Positions 32,718 to 40,845 of a stretch of DNA of 64,000 nt are shown one piece after another; the first letter of the stretch is position 1, and every line of letters starts with the position of its first letter. The notes below the pieces were generated by a model. That model did no database searches and was not told where the DNA came from. It saw only the letters and a program-made list of their open reading frames with translations. This stretch comes from Chitinophagaceae bacterium (GTDB lineage Bacteria; Bacteroidota; Bacteroidia; Chitinophagales; Chitinophagaceae): contig JADKJI010000012.1 of NCBI GenBank assembly GCA_016721085.1, forward strand, positions 163,412-227,411. Direction: 5' to 3'. The translations under genes were made by a program, and so were the position numbers.

Positions 32718-33053
32718 ATGGAAAAGATCATGAAACCGATGTCTGGCTATTTGGCCCTTTTACTTTCATTGGTAAGCTTTTTAGCGGGTATTATTACATT
32801 GATTGCTAGCTCAAAGCAAGATCCAAGCGCCTTTCTGGTTACTGGTTGCATACTATTGATTTTGCTAGGTATATTCTTATTTAAAGGTGTTATGGTGGTA
32901 AACCCGAACCACTCTAGAGTTTGCGTTTTCTTTGGTAAGTATGTTGGTACGGTTAAGGAGAACGGCCTTTTATGGGTGAATCCCTTTATACACCAATTTC
33001 AAGATTTCCCTTCGGGCGGAAAACCTGGAAAGCGCAAAACTGAAAGTGAATGA
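32718..33053 (+). CDS. SPFH/Band 7 membrane protein, N-terminal part
   Basis: Two hydrophobic helices (about 10-30 and 40-58) are followed by the beginning of a Band 7 domain (VMVVNPNHSRVCVFFGKYVG, NGLLWVNPF). After about 32995 the frame is wrong. In the other frame the sequence KISLRAENLESAKLKVNDKM leads straight into the part at 33046-33591. A near-palindrome ATATCAAATTGATAT at 32687-32701 lies just upstream and may be regulatory. Confidence 0.8.
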   Translation: MEKIMKPMSGYLALLLSLVSFLAGIITLIASSKQDPSAFLVTGCILLILLGIFLFKGVMVVNPNHSRVCVFFGKYVGTVKENGLLWVNPFIHQFQDFPSGGKPGKRKTESE

Positions 33054-33591
33054 TAAAATGGGTAACCCTATTGAAATTGCAGCCGTAATTGTTTGGCAGG
33101 TAAAGGATACTTATAAGGCTGCATTTGAAGTATCAGATTATACTCATTATGTAAAGATTCAAAGTGAAGCAGCTATCCGTCACCTGGCAACCAGTTGTCC
33201 TTACGATCATATGGAAGACGAAAATGCAACTATTACTTTAAGAGATGGTGGCGAACAAGTAAATGCCTTGTTGGAGAAAGAACTCAATGAGCGTTTAGGC
33301 GCTGCTGGTATAAATATTTTGGAAGCAAGGATAAGTCACCTTGCCTATGCAGCTGAAATTGCCGGAGCCATGTTGCAAAGACAACAAGCTACAGCTATCG
33401 TTGCAGCCCGTTTTAAAATCGTTGAAGGCGCTGTAGGAATGGTTGAGCTGGCATTGGAGCAATTATCCAGAAAGCAGATCGTAAATTTGGATGAAGATAA
33501 GAAAGCCCAGATGGTTAGTAACCTGATGGTAGTGCTGTGCGGTGAGAAAGGAGCCCAGCCCATTCTGAATACTGGAACACTCTATCAATAA
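33046..33591 (+). CDS. SPFH/Band 7 protein, C-terminal part
   Basis: Rest of the Band 7 domain (NDKMGNPIEIAAVIVWQVKD, NALLEKELNERLGAAGINIL) and the helical oligomerisation region (AAEIAGAMLQRQQATAIVAA, VEGAVGMVELALEQLSRK). Real coding in this frame begins near 33003, before the apparent ATG. Intact, the protein is about 290 residues. SPFH proteins build membrane microdomain cages; here it is followed 18 bp later by a ribbon-helix-helix gene. Confidence 0.85.
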   Translation: MNDKMGNPIEIAAVIVWQVKDTYKAAFEVSDYTHYVKIQSEAAIRHLATSCPYDHMEDENATITLRDGGEQVNALLEKELNERLGAAGINILEARISHLAYAAEIAGAMLQRQQATAIVAARFKIVEGAVGMVELALEQLSRKQIVNLDEDKKAQMVSNLMVVLCGEKGAQPILNTGTLYQ

Positions 33592-33609
33592 TCCATATCC
33601 AATTTCCTG

Positions 33610-33816
33610 ATGGCCGCGAAAAAGAATTTTGTCCTACGTATTGACGAAGACGTCTATAAAGCTCTCGAGAAATGGGCTGCCGACGATTTCCGAAGCGTCA
33701 ACGGCCAGATTGAATGGCTGGTGGATAAGGCGCTCAAAGAAACAGGACGTAAGAAGAATAAACCAGTTGATGGCGCCAGCGATGCAGGAAAGAAAACAGA
33801 GCCTAAGAATGAATGA
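33610..33816 (+). CDS. Arc-type ribbon-helix-helix protein
   Basis: 68 residues. KNFVLRIDEDVYKALEKWAA is the beta-strand and first helix, and FRSVNGQIEWLVDKALKE the second helix, of an Arc-like DNA-binding domain. A Lys-rich tail follows. Genes of this type commonly follow SPFH genes in Bacteroidota, so a functional link is likely, either as a repressor of the pair or as a non-DNA role; the latter is speculation. A terminator follows. Confidence 0.8.
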   Translation: MAAKKNFVLRIDEDVYKALEKWAADDFRSVNGQIEWLVDKALKETGRKKNKPVDGASDAGKKTEPKNE

Positions 33817-33840
33817 TTTAATTTGAAAACTGATCAAAAA

Positions 33841-33876
33841 GAAGCCGTTCATTGTATAATGAACGGCTTCTTTTTA
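33841..33876 (+). terminator. Terminator after the SPFH/RHH pair
   Basis: GAAGCCGTTCATT pairs perfectly with AATGAACGGCTTC around a GTAT loop and is followed by TTTTTAT. Strong 13-bp stem, 24 bp after the stop. Confidence 0.85.
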
Positions 33877-34197
33877 TAACAATTGATAATCGGTTAGTCT
33901 AAGCCAATAATTAGATGCTGGCGAAGCATGTCCAAAGGGCTAATTCAGAGGGTGTCCCTTTGGACCGGCTTGTGCCATGCTCCAATTTCTATGGAAACTC
34001 CCCATCATATTTAATGAAATCGTAAAATCTTTTGAAAATTTGCGTTTGATCATATTTGTTTCTATTCAGGGACGGCCGGTCAAAGGTTATAAACTACATC
34101 CCTTTGCCGGCTTTTGCCATGCCTTACGCCAGCATCAGAAATAATTAATGTTCTATGGAAAACGCTCATCATATTGGTTTGCTAATAAAATAAATAA
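33877..34197. other. Gene-free spacer with inverted GATGCTGGCG segments
   Basis: GATGCTGGCG at 33914 and CGCCAGCATC near 34125 are complementary, and CCAAAGGG / CCCTTTG words lie inside both. Two short direct copies of a CTATGGAAAnnC-CATCATATT segment occur (33989 and 34152). The words could be remnants of a decayed gene or small element. No intact frame. Confidence 0.4.
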
Positions 34198-34599
34198 ATG
34201 GGAATGAGCAGAGAATTTTTAATGTTTATTGCATATAAAACCGTTGAATCTTTCGGGACGACAAATAATAACTTTGGCCAGTTCGGAAAAGCAAAAAACT
34301 TTATTGCGGTAATCGCTGCTTTGAATATAATAGAAATTTTATTAACTATAAATTCGATTTTCTTTGAGCAAAGAATTAGCTTATCTATCAGTCTCTATTT
34401 TATTCTGATTTTTTCAGTCTTTGTAATCTACTTTTTGATTAGTTTAGTTTTTAAACGAAGTGTACTTGCAAAAGCAATAAAGAGATATAAGGATACCAAT
34501 TTCAATGATTCCGGAAAAGTGGTTGGGCTGCTATATCTTTTTATTAATTTGGGTATTGCAGTTGGTTTGGTAATTGAGATGGAGCGATTTGAATATTGA
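34198..34599 (+). CDS. Small membrane protein, unknown
   Basis: 133 residues with about three hydrophobic helices (near 35-54, 60-85 and 108-126) and a cytoplasmic-looking N terminus rich in Asn and Gly. Lower GC than neighbouring genes. It lies next to a decayed immunity-like gene in a region of odd composition, so it may belong to acquired DNA. The second codon group also offers an ATG at 34204. Confidence 0.5.
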   Translation: MGMSREFLMFIAYKTVESFGTTNNNFGQFGKAKNFIAVIAALNIIEILLTINSIFFEQRISLSISLYFILIFSVFVIYFLISLVFKRSVLAKAIKRYKDTNFNDSGKVVGLLYLFINLGIAVGLVIEMERFEY

Positions 34600-34724
34600 T
34601 ACCCCTTGGTCCAACATAACTTTAACAATCTTGGTGCGCCAGCTCAAGTATTATGAGGGAAAGTGGTTATGTGGACCAGTAGATGTGGGATTTACAATTC
34701 AATTTATTAGATTGAGAATTAAAT

Positions 34725-35138
34725 ATGAAAAGTGCAGCAGTATATAAGAGCAAAAATCTTTTTTTAATTCATTCATATTCTAAAACAGTTGCAGGGTTGA
34801 GCATTGCAACATCGCCCTTTTTACTCTTGATATAACTGTTTCTGCAAGTGAATTTATTAATGCAATTAAACAAGCTGTTAATAATAGTAAGGAGGGGTTA
34901 CCGCATCCGAAAGATTGGAGCTTATTCAGGAAGAGTTACCTTTTGTCTATTGGGGTGAAGAGTTATAATGACTTACAAAAAAAATTTTCATCTTGTAGTT
35001 CAATATACTAATAATAATTATGTGATTATACCTTCTGAAAATAAGGGCACGGTTAATGGATACATTGACCAAATTGAAAAGAAAGTTATTATTCCAGAAG
35101 AAGTTGATGAAGCGATTTTTTTGAATGCGTTTAGATAA
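34725..35138 (+). pseudogene. CdiI_3-like immunity protein gene, twice frame-shifted
   Basis: Three frames join into one protein of about 137 residues. MKSAAVYKSKNLFLIHSYSK continues TVAGLSIATSPFLLL; after a slip near 34830 comes DITVSASEFINAIKQAVNNS and KEGLPHPKDWSLFRKSYLL; after a slip in the A8 run 34977-34984 comes NFHLVVQYTNNNYVIIPSEN, ending at 35138. The pattern AVYKSK, IHS-SKT-AG, SK-GLPHP-W, GVKS and a final EVDEAIFLNAF fits contact-dependent inhibition immunity proteins (CdiI_3 type) as I recall the family. No toxin gene is nearby. The slips could be sequencing errors. Confidence 0.55.
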
Positions 35139-35173
35139 AGAAGCCGGTCTCTTAAGCGCTTCTGAATTAATAA

Positions 35174-37609
35174 TTATGAACTTGTGCCAGCAGGTGGGTG
35201 GCAGTTATATAATAGAAAGCCGTTCATTTTTAATGAAGGCTTCTTCTTCTCTTCAGCTTTCTGCATTGGGTTGATACCTTGCGACTGTCCGCGTACAGCA
35301 CCTTGTTTCATTTTGAAACTGGTGAATTTGCTGGCAGTGGCGATATTGCCCCATGAGTTGTTATTCTCATTGATATCAGCTGTTTCCTTCATTGGATCCA
35401 GTTTGATACTTGCTACTTCCTTGTTCTTCATGAACACCTTAGTTATTTTCCCTTCATTTAGACGCCAAACCTGAGCAGGTATACGCTCAATATCTTTTGT
35501 GCCATCCTTATAAGTGAACTCAACAATAACAGGCATTACTAAACCACCTTTATTGCTAACGGTGATTTCATAGAAATGTTTACCTGCTACTTTTTCTTTG
35601 GTTGCAGGATCTAATGCTTCCTGGAAACCACCTGGATTGGTTACAGCATATTTAGTAGTGTCATATTTCTCCAGATCACGGTTGTAACGATAGTAGAAAT
35701 CCTGCAAAGCAGTATCTATATCAGATGCAAACTGGATGTTCTTGTCTTCCCTGTTGCGGATCTTAGAGATGTCATCGTATCTGCTTCCACCTGGTTTTGG
35801 CAGGCTGCGCATAGATGTAGATTCTTTTACTTCAGCTGGATCTTTTGTTACATCGGCAGTGAAATATTTCACTGTATCGATGGCAAGGTCACAAGCATCT
35901 GTACCGTAGAACCAACCTCTCCAGAACCAATCGAGGTCTTCACCACTGGCATCTTCCATTGTACGGAACAGATCACCTGGTTCTGGATGTTTGAATGCCC
36001 AACGACGAGCATATTCTTTAAATGCATAGTCGAACTGCTCACGACCCATGATGGTTTCGCGAAGTATGTTCAAACCGGTTGCTGGTTTTGTATACGCATT
36101 TGGACCGAAACCTACAATGTTCTCAGAGTTAGACATGATAGGTTCCAATTGGTCTTTAGGCAATTTCATGTAGTCTGTAATGGTCCAGGCTGGTCCACCA
36201 CGCGTTGGGAATTTATTATCCCATAATTCTTCAGTAAGGTATTCTACGAAAGAGTTTAAACCTTCGTCCATCCAACTCCACTGGCGCTCATCACTGTTGA
36301 TGATCATTGGGAAGAAGTTATGTCCAACTTCATGGATGATTACACCCAGCATACCATACTTAGTGCTTTCGCTATAGCTGCCGTCTTTTTCAGTACGGCC
36401 ATAGTTAAAGCAGATCATTGGATATTCCATACCGTTAGCTGCTTCCACACTTTGTGCAACAGGGTAAGGATAAGGAATAGTGAACTTAGAGTATGTTTTG
36501 ATGGTGTGAGCTACAGCTTTCGAAGAGAACTTACGGTAAACACCATAAGCTTCTTTTCCGTAGAAACTCATACACATGATTTTCTTTCCTTCAACGATAG
36601 CAGGAACACCATCCCAAACGAATTTACGGCTGCTGCCCCAGGCAAAGTCACGTACATTGTCTGCTTTGAATACCCAGGTTTTTCTAGCCTTGCTTTTTGC
36701 AACTTCTGATTTCTTTGCTTCGTCAAGAGTTACGATTTCCAATGGTTCCTTTACTGTCTGGGCTTTTTGCCAACGGGCAAATTGCGCAGGAGTAAGAACT
36801 TGTTGGTAGTTCTGGCACTCACCAGTTGCTCCGATGATATGGTCGGCTGGAACGTTCATCTGTACTTTGAAGTTTCCGAATGTAAGCGCGAATTCACCAC
36901 GTCCAGTGAACTGATGATTCTGCCAACCCTGGAAATCACTGTACACACACAAGCGGGGATACCACTGAGTAATTGTGAAGAGGTAGTTGCCATCTTCAGG
37001 GAAATATTCATAGCCACCGCGACCACCTTGTGTCATACGGTCACCAATCTTATAGTTCCAATCGCAAATGAAAACGAACTTTTGACCTGGTTTCAATACA
37101 ACTGGTAATTCAACGCGCATCATAGTTTTGTTGACAGTGTACTTCAAAGCCTTACCAGTAGCATCAGTCAGTTTGGTGATTTTAACACCATAACCGTTGT
37201 CTGAATTTTTTTCTTCAAACTTTTCCAACTGGGCCGTACTCATTGAGCGTGGCATGCCTTGGCTGTTCTGGTAGTTGGCATTGTTCACTGAACTATGCTC
37301 ATTCTCATCCAACTGCAACCATATATAGGTAAGCTCGTTTGGAGAGTTGTTGAAATAGGTCACAGTTTCACTTCCGGTCAATTTGAGCTTTGCTTCATCC
37401 AGCTCACATTTGATGTCGTAATCAGCTCTTTGCTGCCAATATTTTGGACCGGGAGCTCCACTGGCTGTACGGTACTCATTAGGTGTGGGCAAAATGCCTC
37501 CTAATTGTTCAAATTTGTTTCCATGATTGGAGCCAGGATTATTCTGCGTGTTTTGTGCTACCGCAAACAAACTGCTCAAAACCAGGAAACCGCTTAGGAC
37601 CTTTTTCAT
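35174..37609 (-). CDS. M1-family zinc metallopeptidase
   Basis: 811 residues with signal peptide MKKVLSGFLVLSSLFAVAQ. An N-terminal beta domain is followed by the exopeptidase-like motif NGMEYPMI and the gluzincin motif HEVGHNFFP, with the distal Glu in WMDEGLNSF. It is an exported aminopeptidase-like protein, probably periplasmic. The final 20 or so residues (KPSLKMNGFLLYNCHPPAGT) are encoded by a terminator-like hairpin and look unnatural, so the original stop may have been lost by a frame slip near 35245. It shares a strand with the HupE-like gene upstream. Confidence 0.9.
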   Translation of the reverse strand: MKKVLSGFLVLSSLFAVAQNTQNNPGSNHGNKFEQLGGILPTPNEYRTASGAPGPKYWQQRADYDIKCELDEAKLKLTGSETVTYFNNSPNELTYIWLQLDENEHSSVNNANYQNSQGMPRSMSTAQLEKFEEKNSDNGYGVKITKLTDATGKALKYTVNKTMMRVELPVVLKPGQKFVFICDWNYKIGDRMTQGGRGGYEYFPEDGNYLFTITQWYPRLCVYSDFQGWQNHQFTGRGEFALTFGNFKVQMNVPADHIIGATGECQNYQQVLTPAQFARWQKAQTVKEPLEIVTLDEAKKSEVAKSKARKTWVFKADNVRDFAWGSSRKFVWDGVPAIVEGKKIMCMSFYGKEAYGVYRKFSSKAVAHTIKTYSKFTIPYPYPVAQSVEAANGMEYPMICFNYGRTEKDGSYSESTKYGMLGVIIHEVGHNFFPMIINSDERQWSWMDEGLNSFVEYLTEELWDNKFPTRGGPAWTITDYMKLPKDQLEPIMSNSENIVGFGPNAYTKPATGLNILRETIMGREQFDYAFKEYARRWAFKHPEPGDLFRTMEDASGEDLDWFWRGWFYGTDACDLAIDTVKYFTADVTKDPAEVKESTSMRSLPKPGGSRYDDISKIRNREDKNIQFASDIDTALQDFYYRYNRDLEKYDTTKYAVTNPGGFQEALDPATKEKVAGKHFYEITVSNKGGLVMPVIVEFTYKDGTKDIERIPAQVWRLNEGKITKVFMKNKEVASIKLDPMKETADINENNNSWGNIATASKFTSFKMKQGAVRGQSQGINPMQKAEEKKKPSLKMNGFLLYNCHPPAGTSS
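35213..35248 (-). terminator. Terminator-like hairpin inside the annotated end of the M1 gene
   Basis: On the minus strand AGAAGCCTTCATT pairs with AATGAACGGCTTTCT with one bulge. The element resembles the terminator at 33841-33876. Its position within the reading frame suggests that the true stop precedes it. Confidence 0.5.
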
Positions 37610-37629
37610 TTCGTATTGTGTTTTGATAT

Positions 37630-38208
37630 TTAATAAGGGAACCTTTCAAATGCCATTTTCAAAGCTATGCTAAAAACACCGGCCGAAAGAAAAATGACCC
37701 ATTCGCGCCGTGTTACTTTGAACGTATTCAGGATAAAATGTGAGAAAATCATCAGAATCGCCACAACTACTAACTGCCCCAACTCTAATCCAATGTTAAA
37801 TGCTAACAATCCAGTACCTATGGACTGATCGCTAGCCAGCATCATTCGAATCGTATTGGCAAAGCCCATTCCATGGATAAGTCCAAAAAATAAGGCCAGG
37901 AAATAATTGATTCTTACAGAGCGACTGCTGAATTCTTTCTGGAACAGGTTTGTAAAAGCAGTGATGAATATGGTGCAGGGAATCAGGAATTCTACCCATT
38001 TATCAGGGAACCTGAATACATCCAAAACGCTGAGAGCCAATGTAACAGAATGGCCGATAGTGAAGGCTGTGACTAATACCAGCACTTTTTTCCACTCTTT
38101 TAGCAAGTATATTACAGATAATACCGCAATAAACAGTTGGTGATCCAGGGCATCCCAGCTCATGATATGCTCCCAACCAATTTTAAGATAGAACCAAAAA
38201 TCCTGCAT
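37630..38208 (-). CDS. HupE/UreJ-like membrane protein
   Basis: 192 residues, about six helices. GWEHIMSWDALDHQLFIAVL, AFTIGHSVTLALSVL and FFGLIHGMGFANTI carry the repeated His motifs (HxxxxxDH, GHS, HGxGF) typical of HupE/UreJ_2 proteins, which are linked to metal (Ni or Co) movement in other families. The gene ends 20 bp before the M1 peptidase start and is divergent from the DUF6702 gene. Confidence 0.85.
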   Translation of the reverse strand: MQDFWFYLKIGWEHIMSWDALDHQLFIAVLSVIYLLKEWKKVLVLVTAFTIGHSVTLALSVLDVFRFPDKWVEFLIPCTIFITAFTNLFQKEFSSRSVRINYFLALFFGLIHGMGFANTIRMMLASDQSIGTGLLAFNIGLELGQLVVVAILMIFSHFILNTFKVTRREWVIFLSAGVFSIALKMAFERFPY

Positions 38209-38316
38209 TTTTACCGTCCGGATTTGATGAAATGGGTTTTGACCCGATTTAACGCTTTTTTCTAGAAAGGCTTCAAAATAAACAAGACATTTGTAACATA
38301 AAAATTTAGTTGTTCA

Positions 38317-38874
38317 ATGGTGTCATCAGTTTATAGATGGTTAAAGGGGGTATCCCTTCTGGCTTGCCTGCTGGGGATGCTGAGTTTTGCCCCTTCCCAT
38401 ACCGTTTCCACAAATCCCCCTTTCGTGTTGCCACATCCATTTTTTGTGAGTGTTACGGAGATAGAATACAATGAGGCTGAGAAGACCATTGAAATCAGCT
38501 GTAAGGTGTTTACGGACGACTTTGAAAAGGCATTAGTGAAGGCCAATAATACTGTGGTAGATATTTATAAGCCTAAGGATAAGGCTTTGCTCGAAAAACA
38601 GATATCGGATTATATCCGCAAGCATCTTCAATTGAAAGTGGATGGTAAGCTGCTCAATTTGCAATATATAGGCTATGAAATTGAAGAGCAATCCACGCTC
38701 AGTTATTATCAGGTTAATCAGGTGTTAGCGGTTCCAAAGAAAATTGAAATAGATAACTCCATCTTTTTTGAATCAATAGAGAAGCAGATCAGTATAATCC
38801 ATGTGATTATTAAAGGACAACGGAAGAGTACTAAATTGGACTACCCCGATACGCATACTGTTTTTGAATTCTAG
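38317..38874 (+). CDS. DUF6702-family exported protein
   Basis: 185 residues with an N-terminal hydrophobic signal (VSLLACLLGMLSFA). The mature part begins HPFFVSVTEIEYNEAEKTIE, followed by CKVFTDDFEKALVKANNTVV, a pattern I associate with DUF6702. These proteins recur beside HupE/UreJ-like genes in Bacteroidota, as here (divergent, 108 bp apart), which suggests a shared metal-related or envelope role. That function is inference. Confidence 0.7.
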   Translation: MVSSVYRWLKGVSLLACLLGMLSFAPSHTVSTNPPFVLPHPFFVSVTEIEYNEAEKTIEISCKVFTDDFEKALVKANNTVVDIYKPKDKALLEKQISDYIRKHLQLKVDGKLLNLQYIGYEIEEQSTLSYYQVNQVLAVPKKIEIDNSIFFESIEKQISIIHVIIKGQRKSTKLDYPDTHTVFEF

Positions 38875-38884
38875 TAGTAATTAC

Positions 38885-40183
38885 TTAGGCTTCGTCCATC
38901 TGGTCAATAATTTCCTTTGAGGCAGTAACCAGAACTTTATCTATACGTTGGGCATCCATGTCTATAATTTCGATGGTGAAACCTTTCCATTCCATCTTAT
39001 CACCAGTTACTGGAATCCTTTCCAGTATGTGTAAGATAAAGCCAGCAAGGGTATCGAATTCCTGTTCGCCTTCATGCATCCACTCGGTTTTTTCAAAGCG
39101 ACTTAAGAAATCATAAAATGGAATCTGAGCATCTACGAGGAAACTTCCGTCTTCCCGCTCTACAATTTCATAATCTTCCAGATTCTGTTGTGGCAGGTCG
39201 CCCACAATGGCTTCTAAAATATCATTAAGAGTAATCATTCCCTGCATGCTACCGTATTCATCAACTATAAAACAGGCATGCAATTTTTTCTCCTTGAATT
39301 TTTCTAATAATGTATATGCTGTAATGTTTTCAGGAACAAACAATGCCGGTTTCATATATTGTTTGAAAACAGTCAGGTCATTTGTAACATAAAGATCTTT
39401 TAGTGATACCACACCCCTGATATTGTCGATATCATTTTCACAAACAGGGTATGCAGAGTGAGGTTCGCCAACAATTTTCTCCCTAATAGAAACTTCATTG
39501 TCATCCACATCGAACCAAATGATATCGCTTCGATGAGTCATTAGCGAAGTAATATTCCTGTCGCCCAAATGAAATACCCTTTCAATGATTTCCTGTTCTG
39601 CTTCATCGATAGTTCCTTGCTCGGTACCTTCACTGATAATAGCTTTTATCTCTTCTTCTGTTACCTGAGTGTCTTTTGCCTTTATATTGAAGATATCTAC
39701 TATTACATGGGTCGATTTTGTCAACAACCAGATAAAAGGATAGGTGATGATACTTACAATCCTCATGGGTCCCGCCATCAATTTCGCAATGGTTTCAGGT
39801 CTTGATAAGCCAATGCGTTTGGGCACCAGTTCGCCGAGCACAAGGGAGAAATAAGTGATGATAATAACGATGATAGTGGTAGCCATGGCGCTACTATAAG
39901 CCTTCACCATTTCGAATTGGTTCAGGAAGTCGACCAGGTTACTTTTTAGTTTTTCTCCTGAATAGATACCGGTAAGGATACCTATTAAGGTGATACCAAT
40001 TTGTACTGTGGACAGAAATTTGTCTGGGTGGGTAGAAAGTTCCAATGCTTCTTTCGCCCTTTTATCGCCTTTATTCGCCTGGCCTTCTAATCTGGCCTTA
40101 CGTGCCGAGACAAGCGCTATTTCTGCCATTGAGAAAAGCCCGTTCAAAAGAATAAGTCCAAGTATTATGATTATTTCCAGCAT
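38885..40183 (-). CDS. CorC/HlyC-type membrane protein with CNNM and CBS domains
   Basis: 432 residues. A DUF21/CNNM membrane domain covers about 1-200 (LNGLFSMAEIALVSARKARL, GITLIGILTGIYSGEKL), a CBS pair about 215-340 (MTHRSDIIWFDVDDNEVSIR, FIVDEYGSMQGMITLNDILE) and a C-terminal CorC_HlyC domain about 345-425. Homologues are proposed Mg or Co transport or regulatory proteins and are often called hemolysin-family without evidence for haemolysis. It lies 11 bp downstream of the PAP2 gene on the same strand. Confidence 0.92.
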   Translation of the reverse strand: MLEIIIILGLILLNGLFSMAEIALVSARKARLEGQANKGDKRAKEALELSTHPDKFLSTVQIGITLIGILTGIYSGEKLKSNLVDFLNQFEMVKAYSSAMATTIIVIIITYFSLVLGELVPKRIGLSRPETIAKLMAGPMRIVSIITYPFIWLLTKSTHVIVDIFNIKAKDTQVTEEEIKAIISEGTEQGTIDEAEQEIIERVFHLGDRNITSLMTHRSDIIWFDVDDNEVSIREKIVGEPHSAYPVCENDIDNIRGVVSLKDLYVTNDLTVFKQYMKPALFVPENITAYTLLEKFKEKKLHACFIVDEYGSMQGMITLNDILEAIVGDLPQQNLEDYEIVEREDGSFLVDAQIPFYDFLSRFEKTEWMHEGEQEFDTLAGFILHILERIPVTGDKMEWKGFTIEIIDMDAQRIDKVLVTASKEIIDQMDEA

Positions 40184-40194
40184 GCTCTATATTG

Positions 40195-40800
40195 TTACTC
40201 TAAGCTAAGTATTCCTATTTGTTTGTGGAACATTTTCGCCATTCCTGTTCCAAGGGCTATTCCAAGCAAACCTCCGCACAAAACATCAAAAGGGTAATGA
40301 ACCCCAACATAAACCTGGGTATAGGCAATGGAGGCGGCCCATATAAAAAAGAGCCATACCCTCTTGTTTACGTTCCTAAGAGTGAAAAAATAGAAACTTG
40401 CCTGAGCAAAATATGAGGTGGCGTGAGATGAAGTGAAGCTTGAGCTTCTTGGACAGTAATTGACAAAAAAGCGTAATTGCATCGATACTTCCGGGTCCTG
40501 GCAAGGCCTTAGCCTGAAAATGAGTTGTTTTATGATCTGGCTGCTAATGATATCAGCCAAAGCGATTGTAAGCACAGCTGCCAGCAACCACCACCAGCCT
40601 TTCACTCCAAAATTTATCATAACGAAGAGCAAAAGGAAAAAGTAAAGAGGTATCCAGAACAAAGTCTCCCTGAAGAAGGGTAGAATAGTATCCAGAAAGC
40701 CATTGCCCCACGATTGATTGATATGGGTTATCAGCCAGGTATCAACAGGTTGAATGTGTTGCCAGAACGTTAATAGCAGCGGTGCGGTTGCAAAATGCAT
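40195..40800 (-). CDS. PAP2-family phosphatase
   Basis: 201 residues, about five helices. The three acid-phosphatase motifs are present: KQLIFRLRPC, the motif in SSSFTSSHATS (Ser-Ser-His) and GVHYPFDVLCGG. It is probably a membrane lipid-phosphate or undecaprenyl-pyrophosphate phosphatase. Divergent from the sulfatase-type gene with only 45 bp between the start codons. Confidence 0.9.
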   Translation of the reverse strand: MHFATAPLLLTFWQHIQPVDTWLITHINQSWGNGFLDTILPFFRETLFWIPLYFFLLLFVMINFGVKGWWWLLAAVLTIALADIISSQIIKQLIFRLRPCQDPEVSMQLRFFVNYCPRSSSFTSSHATSYFAQASFYFFTLRNVNKRVWLFFIWAASIAYTQVYVGVHYPFDVLCGGLLGIALGTGMAKMFHKQIGILSLE

Positions 40801-40845
40801 GGCTGCAAAAATAATTCTATTAATTTTACCAAATATCTTTTTTGC

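Noticed and set aside
33629..33826. Alternative frame over the ribbon-helix-helix gene
   Set aside because: The frame at 33610 has a clear Arc-like domain; the alternative has none.
36320..37108. Plus-strand frames of 77-129 codons across the M1 peptidase
   Set aside because: They lie entirely opposite a peptidase with a clear zinc motif and show no protein-like pattern of their own.
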